A stretch of 64,000 bases of DNA from Robertmurraya korlensis NBRC 107688 (GTDB taxonomy: Bacteria; Bacillota; Bacilli; Bacillales; Cytobacillaceae), in NCBI RefSeq assembly GCF_001591645.1, contig NZ_BCVH01000003.1:1-64000 (forward strand). The letters are read 5' to 3'. Each line of letters opens with the position of its first letter. The first letter of the stretch is position 1. The notes beneath the pieces are model-generated. The model was not told the DNA's origin. It made no database searches and saw only the letters and a list, made by a program, of their open reading frames with translations. Made by a program: the position numbers and the translations under genes. Below, piece by piece: positions 52,890 through 61,609 of this stretch.

Positions 52890-53294
52890 TTAAAAGTTTC
52901 CTATTTTATTATTCTTATGAATATCTTCCGTTCCTGCATCCAGGGCAGTCTTGTAATAGTTGCATTTATGATTTATGAGCTCCATTGTCTTATTCAGATC
53001 CTCCAACTGTGCTTCTACAGCAGCTTTTCGCTCCAGGAACATGTCATATCTTTGCTGCAAGGTGGAATCGCCCTCTGAACACCATTCAATGAAACCTTTA
53101 ATTTCTTTAATAGGCATCCCAGTAGATTTTAGACATTGGATAATTTTTAATGCTTCAATATCGGATTCCTTAAATACTCTAATTCCACTAGGGGTACGTT
53201 CAACAAACGGTATTAGGCCTTCTTTATCGTAGTAACGTAAGGCATATACGGTGAGATTTAATTCTTTTGCAACTTCGCTTATAGAATAGGTCAT
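52890..53294 (-). CDS. adhR: MerR family regulator (AdhR-like)
   Basis: 134 residues. The MerR helix-turn-helix YSISEVAKELNLTVYALRYYDKEGLIPFVERT is followed by a wing, a coiled dimerisation helix and a Cys-containing tail (HKCNYYKTAL). It lies divergent to a zinc alcohol dehydrogenase, exactly like Bacillus AdhR/AdhA, which respond to formaldehyde and methylglyoxal. RBS AAAAGGAGATC. Confidence 0.85.
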   Translation of the reverse strand: MTYSISEVAKELNLTVYALRYYDKEGLIPFVERTPSGIRVFKESDIEALKIIQCLKSTGMPIKEIKGFIEWCSEGDSTLQQRYDMFLERKAAVEAQLEDLNKTMELINHKCNYYKTALDAGTEDIHKNNKIGNF

Positions 53295-53328
53295 CGTTAT
53301 TGATCTCCTTTTCTCTTATATAGACTTC

Positions 53329-53338
53329 GAGTTAACTC
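53329..53338. promoter_or_regulatory. MerR/AdhR operator near the regulator gene
   Basis: GAGTTAACTC, a perfect palindrome identical in core to the operator in the adhA promoter, 35 bp upstream of the regulator start. Suggests autoregulation. Confidence 0.5.
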
Positions 53339-53408
53339 TATGTTTTGGGATGATTTTATCATGCAGAATTCCTAACGTCAAAGTTTAATATATTCATAAA
53401 TTTATTGC

Positions 53409-53439
53409 TTGACCTAGAGTTAACTATAGGGATTATTCT
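53409..53439 (+). promoter_or_regulatory. MerR-type adhA promoter with 19-bp spacer
   Basis: TTGACC (53409-53414) and TATTCT (53434-53439) are 19 bp apart, the lengthened spacing typical of MerR-activated promoters. The spacer carries an 18-bp palindrome, CCTAGAGTTAACTATAGG (53413-53430), with one mismatch. Confidence 0.7.
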
Positions 53440-53538
53440 AGATTTGCAAGAGAAAAAGGAGAAATAAAAGGCTGTTAATTAACACCATATCCTAGTCCCT
53501 TCTCTTGAAAAATCAAAGCATATTGGAGGATTAATCGA

Positions 53539-54579
53539 ATGACAGTAGCGAAAGCGAGAGCAGTCGACGGTCCAGACAAACCGTTTCGAATGGCTGAAAT
53601 TAAAAGACGAGACCTTGATCTACACGATGTTTTAATTGAGATTAAATATGCAGGCATATGTCACTCAGACATCCATACAGCTCATGGCGAATGGGGTCAA
53701 GTGAACTATCCACTCGTACCTGGACACGAGATTGCTGGAATTGTTACCGAAGTAGGACCAGAGGTTACAAAGTATAAGGTCGGTGACCGAGTAGGGGTCG
53801 GATGTATGGTTGACTCCTGTGGTGAATGTGAGAATTGCCGTAAAGGAGAAGAACAATACTGTCTTAAAGGGAATGTTCCTACCTACGCTGGTGTCGACAA
53901 ATACGGTGAGCCTACTCAAGGTGGCTATTCAACTCATATTGTCGTAACCGAGGACTTTGTAGTCAGAATTCCTGATAGCATGGAGCTTGACGTTGCAGCA
54001 CCATTACTATGCGCAGGTATTACGACATATTCACCTCTTAATCATTGGGGAGCTGGACCAGGTAAAAAAGTAGCGGTTGTTGGTCTGGGTGGCCTTGGTC
54101 ATATGGCTGTTAAAATTGCGCATGCCATGGGTGCCGAGGTAACCGTCCTGTCACAAACATTGAATAAAAAGGAAGATGGTTTAGAATTCGGCGCTACCAG
54201 CTACTATGCAACGAGTGATCCAGAAACATTTAAGAATCTGGCGGGTTCGTTTGACCTTATCGTAAATACAGTAAGCGCTAAGATCGATATTAGTGCCTAC
54301 CTTTCGCTACTGGCGCTGGATGGTACCCTCGTTAACGTTGGTGCACCAGCTGAGCCATTATCAGTTAACGTCTTCTCACTTATCGGTCATCGCCGTTCAT
54401 TTGCAGGTTCGATGATTGGCGGCATCCGTGAAACTCAGGAAATGTTAGACTTCTGTGCAAAACATAACATCGTTCCTAAGATTGAAGTAATTTCAGCCGA
54501 CCAAATTGACGAAGCTTATGAACGTGTATTAGCTTCAGATGTAAAGTATCGATTTGTGATTGACACCAGCACAATGTAA
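53539..54579 (+). CDS. adhA: Zinc-dependent alcohol dehydrogenase (AdhA-like)
   Basis: 346 residues of the medium-chain family. Catalytic zinc ligands are in [10 protein letters not shown] and GHEIAG. Structural zinc comes from four Cys in [20 protein letters not shown]. The NAD(P) Rossmann motif is [17 protein letters not shown]. Similar proteins oxidise or reduce alcohols and aldehydes, and AdhA is part of the Bacillus aldehyde-stress response. Start ATG 53539 has ATTGGAGG upstream. Confidence 0.9.
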   Translation: MTVAKARAVDGPDKPFRMAEIKRRDLDLHDVLIEIKYAGICHSDIHTAHGEWGQVNYPLVPGHEIAGIVTEVGPEVTKYKVGDRVGVGCMVDSCGECENCRKGEEQYCLKGNVPTYAGVDKYGEPTQGGYSTHIVVTEDFVVRIPDSMELDVAAPLLCAGITTYSPLNHWGAGPGKKVAVVGLGGLGHMAVKIAHAMGAEVTVLSQTLNKKEDGLEFGATSYYATSDPETFKNLAGSFDLIVNTVSAKIDISAYLSLLALDGTLVNVGAPAEPLSVNVFSLIGHRRSFAGSMIGGIRETQEMLDFCAKHNIVPKIEVISADQIDEAYERVLASDVKYRFVIDTSTM

Positions 54580-54741
54580 TTGCTTAAATGATAAAATCTA
54601 ATGTAATTTTGAGGATGTCCAATCAGCCTAGCTTTTTGGACATCCTTGTATATATGTTGCTACAAAGTCGAATTAAGTCCAATGCCACTGTATTTTTTGA
54701 GAATTAATATTATTATATTTCGCCAGAAGTCGGCGTTTTTG

Positions 54742-55644
54742 TTAATTTAAAGAATTTGAAAATTTCACCCGAATTTCTTTTATAAACATCTCAGCAGCAG
54801 CGGAAAAAACATGATGCTTTTTCCAAACAATATTTAAGCCAGATTCAAGTCTTGGCTCTAGCGGTCTGAAACAAAGGCTACTATCACTAGACGTATTCAC
54901 TATCTTATCAAGGACTACTGCAAAACCAATGCCCTCCTCAACCATAATGGCTGCATTATAGGCAAGATTGTATGTAGTCACAATGTTTAATTTATCAAAA
55001 TCCTCACCAAACCAATCCGCAAATTCATTTTTAGAAAATGTCTGTTTCATAGCTTGTCGTGAACAGATTAGAGGGACGTTCAATAAATCCTCTGCTTTAA
55101 TAGAGTCCTTGCTAGCGAGAAGACTGTCTTTCCTCATAACCACGCCCCACACATCTTTGGCTGGGATATTGATATAATTGTATTTGGATATATCAGCTGG
55201 CTCAATTAAAATACCAAAGTCGAGCAATCCTTTGTCCAGCCGTTCGGTTACATCGTCTTCGTTACCGCTATAAAGATGATAGCGTATATTGGGATATTGA
55301 AACTGTAAGTCCTTTGCTACCCGTGCGATCTGTTTCATGGCCTCTGTTTCCCCACTACCAATGTAAACATCCCCACTGATGGTACCTACCATTGAATGAA
55401 ATTCGGTCTCTAATTTATCAACCATTTCGACGATTTCTTCTGCTCTCTTTCGTAAAAGCATTCCTTCCTCTGTGAGATTGATACTGTGACTACTTCGAGT
55501 AAATAGTTTTTTACCTAACTCTTGTTCTAGGTCTTTTAGTTGTCTAGAGAGAGTGGGCTGTGTTACATGCAAAAAATCAGCTGCCCCCGTAATGCTTCCT
55601 TCTCTTGCAACGGTAAGAAAATACCGCAATACTCTTAATTCCAT
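54742..55644 (-). CDS. LysR family transcriptional regulator
   Basis: About 300 residues. N-terminal winged helix (LRYFLTVAREGSITGAADFLHVTQPTLSRQL, about 5-35), then a periplasmic-binding-like effector domain (SGDVYIGSGETEAMKQIARV, NLAYNAAIMVEEGIGFAVVL). Divergent from an SDR gene, which it likely regulates. ATG 55644 follows GGAGGG. Confidence 0.9.
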   Translation of the reverse strand: MELRVLRYFLTVAREGSITGAADFLHVTQPTLSRQLKDLEQELGKKLFTRSSHSINLTEEGMLLRKRAEEIVEMVDKLETEFHSMVGTISGDVYIGSGETEAMKQIARVAKDLQFQYPNIRYHLYSGNEDDVTERLDKGLLDFGILIEPADISKYNYINIPAKDVWGVVMRKDSLLASKDSIKAEDLLNVPLICSRQAMKQTFSKNEFADWFGEDFDKLNIVTTYNLAYNAAIMVEEGIGFAVVLDKIVNTSSDSSLCFRPLEPRLESGLNIVWKKHHVFSAAAEMFIKEIRVKFSNSLN

Positions 55645-55801
55645 CAATCAGCCCTCCGTTTGTATACATTAGTATAACGGCTTTAGAAATGCTCATCAAG
55701 CATATCAAGTTATAAGATATAAGTATTAGCAATATGGTGGTTTTCTAACTAAAATGATAACAAGCAGATCAAATATGTAAAGCGGAAGGATGTTATGTAA
55801 T

Positions 55802-56539
55802 ATGTCTACTATTCAAAACAAAGTGGTAATTATCATGGGTGCATCAAGTGGGATTGGGGAAGCAACTACCAAGAGACTTGCGCAAGATGGAGCAAAACTT
55901 GTGATCGCGGCTCGTCGCGAGGACCGCTTGAAAGCACTAGTTGAAACATTGCCAGGCGCTGAAATTTCTTTTGCAGTTGCTGATGTAACGAAAGAAGAAC
56001 AAGTGCAAGCAGTGATCGACCTGGCCGTTGAAAAATATGGTCGTGTAGATGTGCTCTTTAATAACGCCGGAATCATGCCAACGGCTCCACTTTCACAAAA
56101 ACGCTTTAGTGAATGGCGTCAAATGTTGGACATCAATATCATGGGTGTCTTGAACGGGATTGCTGCTGTACTCCCTATTATGCAAAAACAAAAGTCTGGT
56201 CAAATCGTTACGACGGACTCGGTTGCGGGACATGTTGTTTTTGAACAAGGTGCGGTTTATTGTGGGACGAAGTTTGCGGTTCGTGCCATTATGGAAGGCT
56301 TGCGTAAGGAAGAACGTGAAAACAATATCCGCAGCACGCTAATTTCTCCAGGAACGGTAGATACCGAGCTTCATATGACCATCAATGACCCTGAAAGACG
56401 ACAATGGGTCGAAAATCTTCAGCATACAATCGGTTTAAAGTCCAGTGACGTAGCGGAGGCAGTGGCGTATGCGATTAGCACACGGGAAACCGTTACCGTC
56501 AGCGAAATCATTATTCGCCCAACACAACAAGAGGACTAA
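55802..56539 (+). CDS. SDR family oxidoreductase
   Basis: About 245 residues. The cofactor motif is MGASSGIGEAT, followed by NNAG, the active-site Ser (TTDSVAG) and YCGTK (Tyr and Lys). Classical short-chain dehydrogenase, cytosolic, NADP preference likely from the RR after the beta-2 strand. ATG 55802 is preferred; GGAAGGATG lies just upstream. Divergent LysR gene. Confidence 0.88.
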   Translation: MSTIQNKVVIIMGASSGIGEATTKRLAQDGAKLVIAARREDRLKALVETLPGAEISFAVADVTKEEQVQAVIDLAVEKYGRVDVLFNNAGIMPTAPLSQKRFSEWRQMLDINIMGVLNGIAAVLPIMQKQKSGQIVTTDSVAGHVVFEQGAVYCGTKFAVRAIMEGLRKEERENNIRSTLISPGTVDTELHMTINDPERRQWVENLQHTIGLKSSDVAEAVAYAISTRETVTVSEIIIRPTQQED

Positions 56540-56560
56540 TGGATGTATTTTCATAACCAT

Positions 56561-56596
56561 AAAAATTGCCCTAAATATGGTTAGAGGCAATTTTTT
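56561..56596 (+). terminator. Terminator
   Basis: AAAATTGCC and GGCAATTTT arms followed by T residues, between the SDR and MFS genes. Confidence 0.7.
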
Positions 56597-56631
56597 ATGT
56601 CATGACAGGGGAAAGTAGGAGGTAGATTTTT

Positions 56632-57813
56632 GTGGATAAACCAAACAAATTGCTTATATTTATTTTAACCTTCGGTGTTTTCGGAATTATTAATACCGAA
56701 ATGGGGGTGATTGGCATCCTGCCTGCCCTTGCTGAGCATTTTGATGTGAGTGTATCAAAGGCAGGACTGCTGGTAAGCCTTTTTGCTTTAGTAATTGCAG
56801 GAGCTGGACCCACGATGCCTTTATTGTTTTCAGGTATTAACCGGAAGAAGGTTATGTTACTCGTATTGGGTATATTCGTGGTAGGGAACATCGTTTCTAT
56901 TTTTACAACGAATTTTACTATTGCCTTAATTGTTCGTGTCATCCCAGCCCTTTTTCATCCGATTTATTGTTCCTTGGCTTTTACAGTTGCAGCTGCCTCT
57001 GTCAGCAAAGAAGAAGCACCCAAAGCGGTATCAAAAGTATTTATAGGCGTATCAGCGGGGATGGTTATTGGCGTACCGATTGCTAGTTTTCTTGCGAGTT
57101 CAGCTTCTCTACAAATGGCAATGACATTTTTTGCTGTTGTAAATGTGATAGCCTTCTTTGCTACCTTATTATTTGTACCTTCTATACCTGTGAAAGAAAA
57201 GCTTTCTTATGGAGCCCAATTATCGGTTTTGAAAAAATTCATTACTTGGCAGTCGATTATTGCAGTCGTTTTCCTGAATTCAGCCATATTCGGGGTTTAT
57301 AGTTATTTTGCTGAGTATCTACGAACGGTTACGAACATGTCTTTGGATGCCATTACCATCCTTTTAGCCGTATTCGGGGTTGCGAATATTATTGGTAACG
57401 TGGTGGGAGGGAAGTTACTAACTAATAATGCCCTAAGATCAGTAGTCGTTTTTCCTTTTGCCTTAGGAGCTGTTTATATCGTGCTATTCCTTTTTGGGCA
57501 TTTATCCGTACCCATGATGTTCATTACGTTAATCTGGGGAATTTTAGCAGGGGTTGGAGGGAATATCAATCAATATTGGATTATGTCGTCCGCTCCGGAA
57601 GCACCTGATTTTGCCAACGGGTTATTTATCTCATCCTGTAATGTAGGAACCACCATTGGGGCAGCTGTAGGAGGCTTATTCATATCAGGAATGGGTACAC
57701 CGTACGTCATATTTGTAGGATTTATATCGATAATAGCAGCTTCGGTACCTATTTTCCTAAGAAACTACATGGATAGCTCTAAAACGAATCAACTTGCTAG
57801 TTTAGAAAATTAA
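56632..57813 (+). CDS. MFS transporter (AraJ/YdhP-type DHA1 family)
   Basis: 393 residues with twelve predicted helices. The first helix carries INTEMGVIGILPALAEHFDVSVSKAGLLVSLFALV, typical of the DHA1 12-TMS sugar/drug efflux group. SGINRKKVMLL is the A-motif position and WGILAGVGGNINQYW is in the C-half. Likely drug or metabolite efflux. GTG start behind TAGGAGGT. Confidence 0.87.
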   Translation: MDKPNKLLIFILTFGVFGIINTEMGVIGILPALAEHFDVSVSKAGLLVSLFALVIAGAGPTMPLLFSGINRKKVMLLVLGIFVVGNIVSIFTTNFTIALIVRVIPALFHPIYCSLAFTVAAASVSKEEAPKAVSKVFIGVSAGMVIGVPIASFLASSASLQMAMTFFAVVNVIAFFATLLFVPSIPVKEKLSYGAQLSVLKKFITWQSIIAVVFLNSAIFGVYSYFAEYLRTVTNMSLDAITILLAVFGVANIIGNVVGGKLLTNNALRSVVVFPFALGAVYIVLFLFGHLSVPMMFITLIWGILAGVGGNINQYWIMSSAPEAPDFANGLFISSCNVGTTIGAAVGGLFISGMGTPYVIFVGFISIIAASVPIFLRNYMDSSKTNQLASLEN

Positions 57814-57822
57814 ACGAAGAAT

Positions 57823-57857
57823 AAAACCTGTTCGTAATCAAGAGCGGGTTTTTGTTT
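57823..57857 (+). terminator. Terminator
   Basis: AAACCTG and CGGGTTT arms with an imperfect upper stem, followed by T residues. Confidence 0.55.
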
Positions 57858-58012
57858 TTTTAGGAGAGATAATTTGCTACTTCTGAAAAATCTCAGTGGG
57901 ACAGTACAGTTCAGGAAGGACTCTTAAGTAGAAAAGGTGAATTTTATTATTGTCACTCAATTTGGATTGAAGTGAGCAATCCGTAATGTAGTATAAAAGG
58001 AGCAAAACCAAA

Positions 58013-58849
58013 ATGAAAGGATTACCTAAAACAGTAACAGCAGTTTTACAAGATTATATAGGATTATTAAATGATGTACTACCAGATACAATCGAAGGAC
58101 TATATCTACATGGTTCTGTTGCACTTAATGCCTTTGTGGAAGAGTCAAGTGATATTGATTTTATCACAATTACAAGTCGTAGATTAGAGCATGATGAGTT
58201 AGAAATATTGTCTACTATTCATGAGAGAATCTCTAAAAAATATAAGAAGCCAGAAATGGATGGGGTGTATCTCTTGTGGGAAGACGTAGGTTTACTATAC
58301 AACCAGGATCAATCTGATGTTACTGAATTTCCTTACTATAACAATAATAAGTTACTCATCGGGCCATACTTCAACTTTAACCCGATTACATGGATCCTTT
58401 TAAAGCAGAGAGGAATAAATATAATTGGCCCCAATCCGAGTTTGCTTGATTTGGAGATTTCCCCCATACAACTAAAGACATTTGTGTTAGATAATATGAA
58501 TACTTATTGGGCTGAAAGAGTGAGGTTAGTAGAACAATCAGTAGAAAAATTACTTAACCTATCACAAGAAGAACTTGATATAGAGATAGAATGGACTGTT
58601 TTAGGACTGTTACGACAATTCTACACACTTAAGGAAAATGGAATTATATCAAAATTGGAAAGTGGAGAGTATGGATTACGGCATATTCCGAAAGAGTGGC
58701 ATGAAATAATTAGAGAAGCAACAAATATAAGGATTGGAGCTAAAGAGAAATTATTCGAATCTAAGAAAGCTAGTATAGATTCTCTTGTAGGACTTGCTAA
58801 GTACATAATCAATTACTGTAACAATGACTCATCAACCCTTACTAACTAA
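58013..58849 (+). CDS. Aminoglycoside nucleotidyltransferase-like protein (AadA/DUF4111 type)
   Basis: 278 residues. The N-terminal nucleotidyltransferase motif LYLHGSVALNAFVEESSDIDF (Gly34, Ser35; Asp47, Asp49 bind metal) is followed by a C-terminal helical DUF4111-like domain (WTVLGLLRQFYTLKENGIIS). The family includes AadA/ANT(9) adenylyltransferases for streptomycin or spectinomycin. The match is to the fold; resistance is not proven. No mobile element borders it, so it looks chromosomal. Confidence 0.8.
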   Translation: MKGLPKTVTAVLQDYIGLLNDVLPDTIEGLYLHGSVALNAFVEESSDIDFITITSRRLEHDELEILSTIHERISKKYKKPEMDGVYLLWEDVGLLYNQDQSDVTEFPYYNNNKLLIGPYFNFNPITWILLKQRGINIIGPNPSLLDLEISPIQLKTFVLDNMNTYWAERVRLVEQSVEKLLNLSQEELDIEIEWTVLGLLRQFYTLKENGIISKLESGEYGLRHIPKEWHEIIREATNIRIGAKEKLFESKKASIDSLVGLAKYIINYCNNDSSTLTN

Positions 58850-58976
58850 ACACCCCCGGTTATGAATAAAAAGATTCTCTTCTTTTAATGTATTTTTCGT
58901 TTTCACAAAATGAAACCAATGGCTTGTTACACACGTAACTCAGGTACTCGTATTCTAACCGGAAGAGGTGTAACGA

Positions 58977-59744
58977 ATGAAAATTGAAAAGGATATATTA
59001 GAAACCTCAAAAGGGAAGTTACAATACAGTGTTTGTGGAACAGGCAAACCGAGCATGGTTTTGATTAACGGTGGTTCAGGTCCGATAGAAGGCTGGATGA
59101 AGATTCTTCCGGAAATTTCAAGAACAGCCACTGTTTTTTCTTATAATCGTTTTGGCGTCGCTAATAGCGACAAACCTAGAGAACCCCAAGATGGGAAAAC
59201 AATCGTTGAAACTTTACGCGAAGCGTTATCCATCGCTCATATTAAGCCTCCATACTTATTGGTAGGCCATTCTCTTGGTGGTTTGTATGCTAATTTATTC
59301 GCCCGACTTTATCCTAATGAAATCGCCGGAATTGTATTTTTAGAGTCTAGTCATCCAAAAGATCTAGACCTAAATGAATTCCAAGGTAAAACTTTAAAAA
59401 CGGTAAATAAAATGTTGGGTTTGTTTGATCATTTGTCTTCACATAAAAGATTTGATGAAGTCAATTTTGTAGAGTTAACTGTGAACCAACTTCAGGAATC
59501 TGATGCTTTTCCTGAAATACCGGTATATATTATTACAGGACAAAAAGAGAATCGAATGGTGCCCGAGGAAGTTCGTAAAAAACGATTACAGAATCAGTTA
59601 GAGTATCTTTCGCTATCTACGCAAAGCAGACACATTATCGCTCCCAAAAGTGGACATTTCCCTCAATTAACAGAGCCGACAGTCGTCATTGAGGCTATCG
59701 TGGATTGTGTAAAACAAATAAATAAAAACACTGATATTAGTTAA
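58977..59744 (+). CDS. Alpha/beta hydrolase
   Basis: 255 residues. Oxyanion loop INGGSGP, nucleophile elbow VGHSLGG (Ser99) and C-terminal His in PKSGHFPQL. No signal peptide. Ester or related hydrolase of unknown substrate. RBS AGAGGTG. Confidence 0.85.
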   Translation: MKIEKDILETSKGKLQYSVCGTGKPSMVLINGGSGPIEGWMKILPEISRTATVFSYNRFGVANSDKPREPQDGKTIVETLREALSIAHIKPPYLLVGHSLGGLYANLFARLYPNEIAGIVFLESSHPKDLDLNEFQGKTLKTVNKMLGLFDHLSSHKRFDEVNFVELTVNQLQESDAFPEIPVYIITGQKENRMVPEEVRKKRLQNQLEYLSLSTQSRHIIAPKSGHFPQLTEPTVVIEAIVDCVKQINKNTDIS

Positions 59745-60011
59745 GTTGAGTATTTAGTGTGGTGCAAAAATTTAGCTACTATGGAGGTGGAGAAGTTTTG
59801 CCAATTCAGAAAGTTACAGCAGTCCATCTCATGGTAAAACTTGTTTTAGGGGCTAGGCTTAAAGATAATGATGCTACGACGATCTTAGTGTGAAAAACGT
59901 GAATATGCAATTGTAGTTAAGCTAAATACAGATAGCGGAATGCTCAATATGTAGGGAATGCTGTTATTGAGTACTATAACACATTTGTTATTCTTTCCAG
60001 AGGGTGAAGAG
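59745..60011. other. Gap with possible short coding relics
   Basis: A 31-codon frame from TTG about 59798 (behind GGAGGTGGAG) reads VTAVHLMVKLVLGARLKDND and stops. A second in another frame reads EYAIVVKLNTDSGMLNM. They may be remains of one damaged gene. Neither can be assigned. Confidence 0.25.
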
Positions 60012-60329
60012 ATGGCTATATGGAAAATGTATTTACTAACTATTATTGAAATAATTCTATCTTTAGTTGTTGGTTTTTTATTAACTGATAATGTACTCAA
60101 GAAAGTTTATGAGAGTGCTGGAATTAGATTTATAGGGAACGTATGGGTAGTATGGTTTGGTTTATCATTTATGCTATTTGGATTATATACAATTGTACTC
60201 TCCTTTTTTGTGTCAAAAGAAAATCAGTTACTGAAGGAAAGGTTAACCTCAAAAACATTTTGGGTACTTGTTATTGCTGCTACTGTTGGAGTTTTTATTC
60301 CATTTTTTATAGGGGAGATTCCTTTTTAA
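60012..60329 (+). CDS. Three-TM membrane protein, unknown function
   Basis: About 105 residues with helices at roughly 5-25, 45-68 and 84-103. ATG 60012 follows AGAGGGTG. No family recognised. Confidence 0.65.
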   Translation: MAIWKMYLLTIIEIILSLVVGFLLTDNVLKKVYESAGIRFIGNVWVVWFGLSFMLFGLYTIVLSFFVSKENQLLKERLTSKTFWVLVIAATVGVFIPFFIGEIPF

Positions 60330-60386
60330 CACTCGAACAATATATTTAGTTAAAATTAGCTACAGAATTTGTTGGGAGGTATTATT

Positions 60387-60677
60387 TTGACAGTAGAAAA
60401 AAGTTTAAGGGTTTGTGAAAAGGGACATAAGTTTTACAAAAGTAGTGAGTGTTCAAGTTGCCCTACCTGTGATAAAGAGAATAAGCCTAAAAGTGGCTTC
60501 CTTTCGAAACTCAGTTCACCCGCAAGAAATGGATTGGTTCGCGAAGGGATTGACACATTGCAAGAACTAGCAAAGTACACTGAAAAAGATATTTTAAAAA
60601 TTCATGGTATTGGACCAGCTTCATTACCTATTATGAGAGCTTCATTAGAAGAAGAAGGGTTATCATTTAAAGAATAA
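60387..60677 (+). CDS. Zinc-ribbon plus RNA polymerase alpha-CTD/HhH-like protein
   Basis: About 96 residues. The N-terminus has C-x3-H...C-x2-C-x2-C spacing (CEKGHKFYKSSECSSCPTC), a likely zinc site. The C-terminus (SPARNGLVREGIDTLQELAK, LKIHGIGPASLPIMRASLEE) is the helix-hairpin-helix fold of the RNA polymerase alpha subunit C-terminal domain. It could bind DNA or RNA polymerase. TTG 60387 has GGGAGG 7 nt upstream. Confidence 0.8.
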   Translation: MTVEKSLRVCEKGHKFYKSSECSSCPTCDKENKPKSGFLSKLSSPARNGLVREGIDTLQELAKYTEKDILKIHGIGPASLPIMRASLEEEGLSFKE

Positions 60678-60691
60678 ACGTGCATAATTTA

Positions 60692-60722
60692 GGCTGGATC
60701 CAATATAGGTCCAGTCTTTTTC
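60692..60722 (+). terminator. Terminator
   Basis: GGCTGGATCC and GGTCCAGTC arms followed by TTTTTC. Confidence 0.75.
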
Positions 60723-60758
60723 GTTTCAATAGTTCTTCATATAAAAATAAAAATGGGT

Positions 60759-60814
60759 TTGACACAACTACTACTTAGTAATACTATATAGTAGTACTCG
60801 GTATTACTAAGTAG
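60759..60814 (+). promoter_or_regulatory. Promoter with PadR-type inverted repeat
   Basis: TTGACA (60759-60764) and TACTAT (60782-60787) are 17 bp apart. CTACTTAGTAATAC (60771-60784) and GTATTACTAAGTAG (60801-60814) are perfect 14-bp inverted arms spaced by 16 bp, covering the -10 and the start region. Expected target of the next gene product. Confidence 0.75.
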
Positions 60815-60830
60815 ATTGTTGGGAGGATAT

Positions 60831-61157
60831 ATGAAGGATTTAACTGAAATGCTTAAAGGTGTTCTCGAAGGGGTGATACTTCAAAAGATACATGCCGGAG
60901 AAACCTACGGTTATGAAATAACGAAGTACCTAAACGATTTAGGCTTTGATGATATTGTAGAAGGAACAGTATATACCATTCTTGTTCGAATCGAGAAAAA
61001 AGGGCTCGTTGAAATGGAGAAGAAAAAGTCAGAGCTCGGACCTACGAGGAAATTCTATACTTTAAATTCTAAAGGTGAACAAGAATTGGAGAATTTTTGG
61101 AGCAGATGGACATTCCTGGAAGGGAAAATGAATGAGATAAGGGAGCAAAGAAAATGA
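60831..61157 (+). CDS. PadR family transcriptional regulator
   Basis: About 108 residues: MLKGVLEGVILQKIHAGETYGYEITKYLND, EGTVYTILVRIEKKGLVEME, GPTRKFYTLNSKGEQEL. ATG 60831 follows GGGAGG. Overlaps the DUF1048 gene by 4 nt (ATGA), the standard PadR/DUF1048 pair. Confidence 0.92.
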   Translation: MKDLTEMLKGVLEGVILQKIHAGETYGYEITKYLNDLGFDDIVEGTVYTILVRIEKKGLVEMEKKKSELGPTRKFYTLNSKGEQELENFWSRWTFLEGKMNEIREQRK

Positions 61158-61468
61158 TTAAAAAGATGATTCAAGAAAAACGGGAATATCGTGCTTATAC
61201 AAAAAGGGTGAATAAATTACCAGAAGAATACAGAAAGGCAATGAAAGCAATTGAAACCTATATGTGGAACTATGCTAAAGGATCAGGAATGCTGGAGCTC
61301 TTAAAAAATATTTTAGAGATGTTCGAAAATAGTGAGAGTGATGGTTTAAGTGTACGAGATGTAGTTGGAGATGATAACGCCGGATTTGCCGACTCATTAC
61401 TAGCAGAATTTCCAGAAGAAACATGGATGGATAAAATGAGAAAAAAATTAAGGGATTCTATTGAGTAA
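61154..61468 (+). CDS. DUF1048 family protein
   Basis: 104 residues, all helical and soluble: KLPEEYRKAMKAIETYMWNY, LEMFENSESDGLSVRDVVGD and FADSLLAEF are family signatures. Function unknown; typically repressed by the neighbouring PadR. Confidence 0.88.
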   Translation: MIKKMIQEKREYRAYTKRVNKLPEEYRKAMKAIETYMWNYAKGSGMLELLKNILEMFENSESDGLSVRDVVGDDNAGFADSLLAEFPEETWMDKMRKKLRDSIE

Positions 61469-61540
61469 GGGGAGAGCCGTGAAAAAAGTCGTTACTTTAC
61501 GAATAGTATCTAAACAGCGTAATAGATAGTGGAAAGTGAT

Positions 61541-61580
61541 TTAAACGGCTTTAGCTGTATAGTGGCTAAGGCCGTTTAAT
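61541..61580. terminator. Bidirectional terminator
   Basis: TTAAACGGC...GCCGTTTAA with an inner TTAGC/GGCTAA pair, between convergent DUF1048 and the ABC permease gene. Confidence 0.7.
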
Positions 61581-61609
61581 AGTTTTTGAAACTTATCGTT
61601 CCTAGTGGA

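Noticed and set aside
58013-58849. Acquired antibiotic-resistance gene
   Set aside because: The nucleotidyltransferase fold is clear, but no integron, transposon or composition shift surrounds it, so acquisition and real resistance are not supported.
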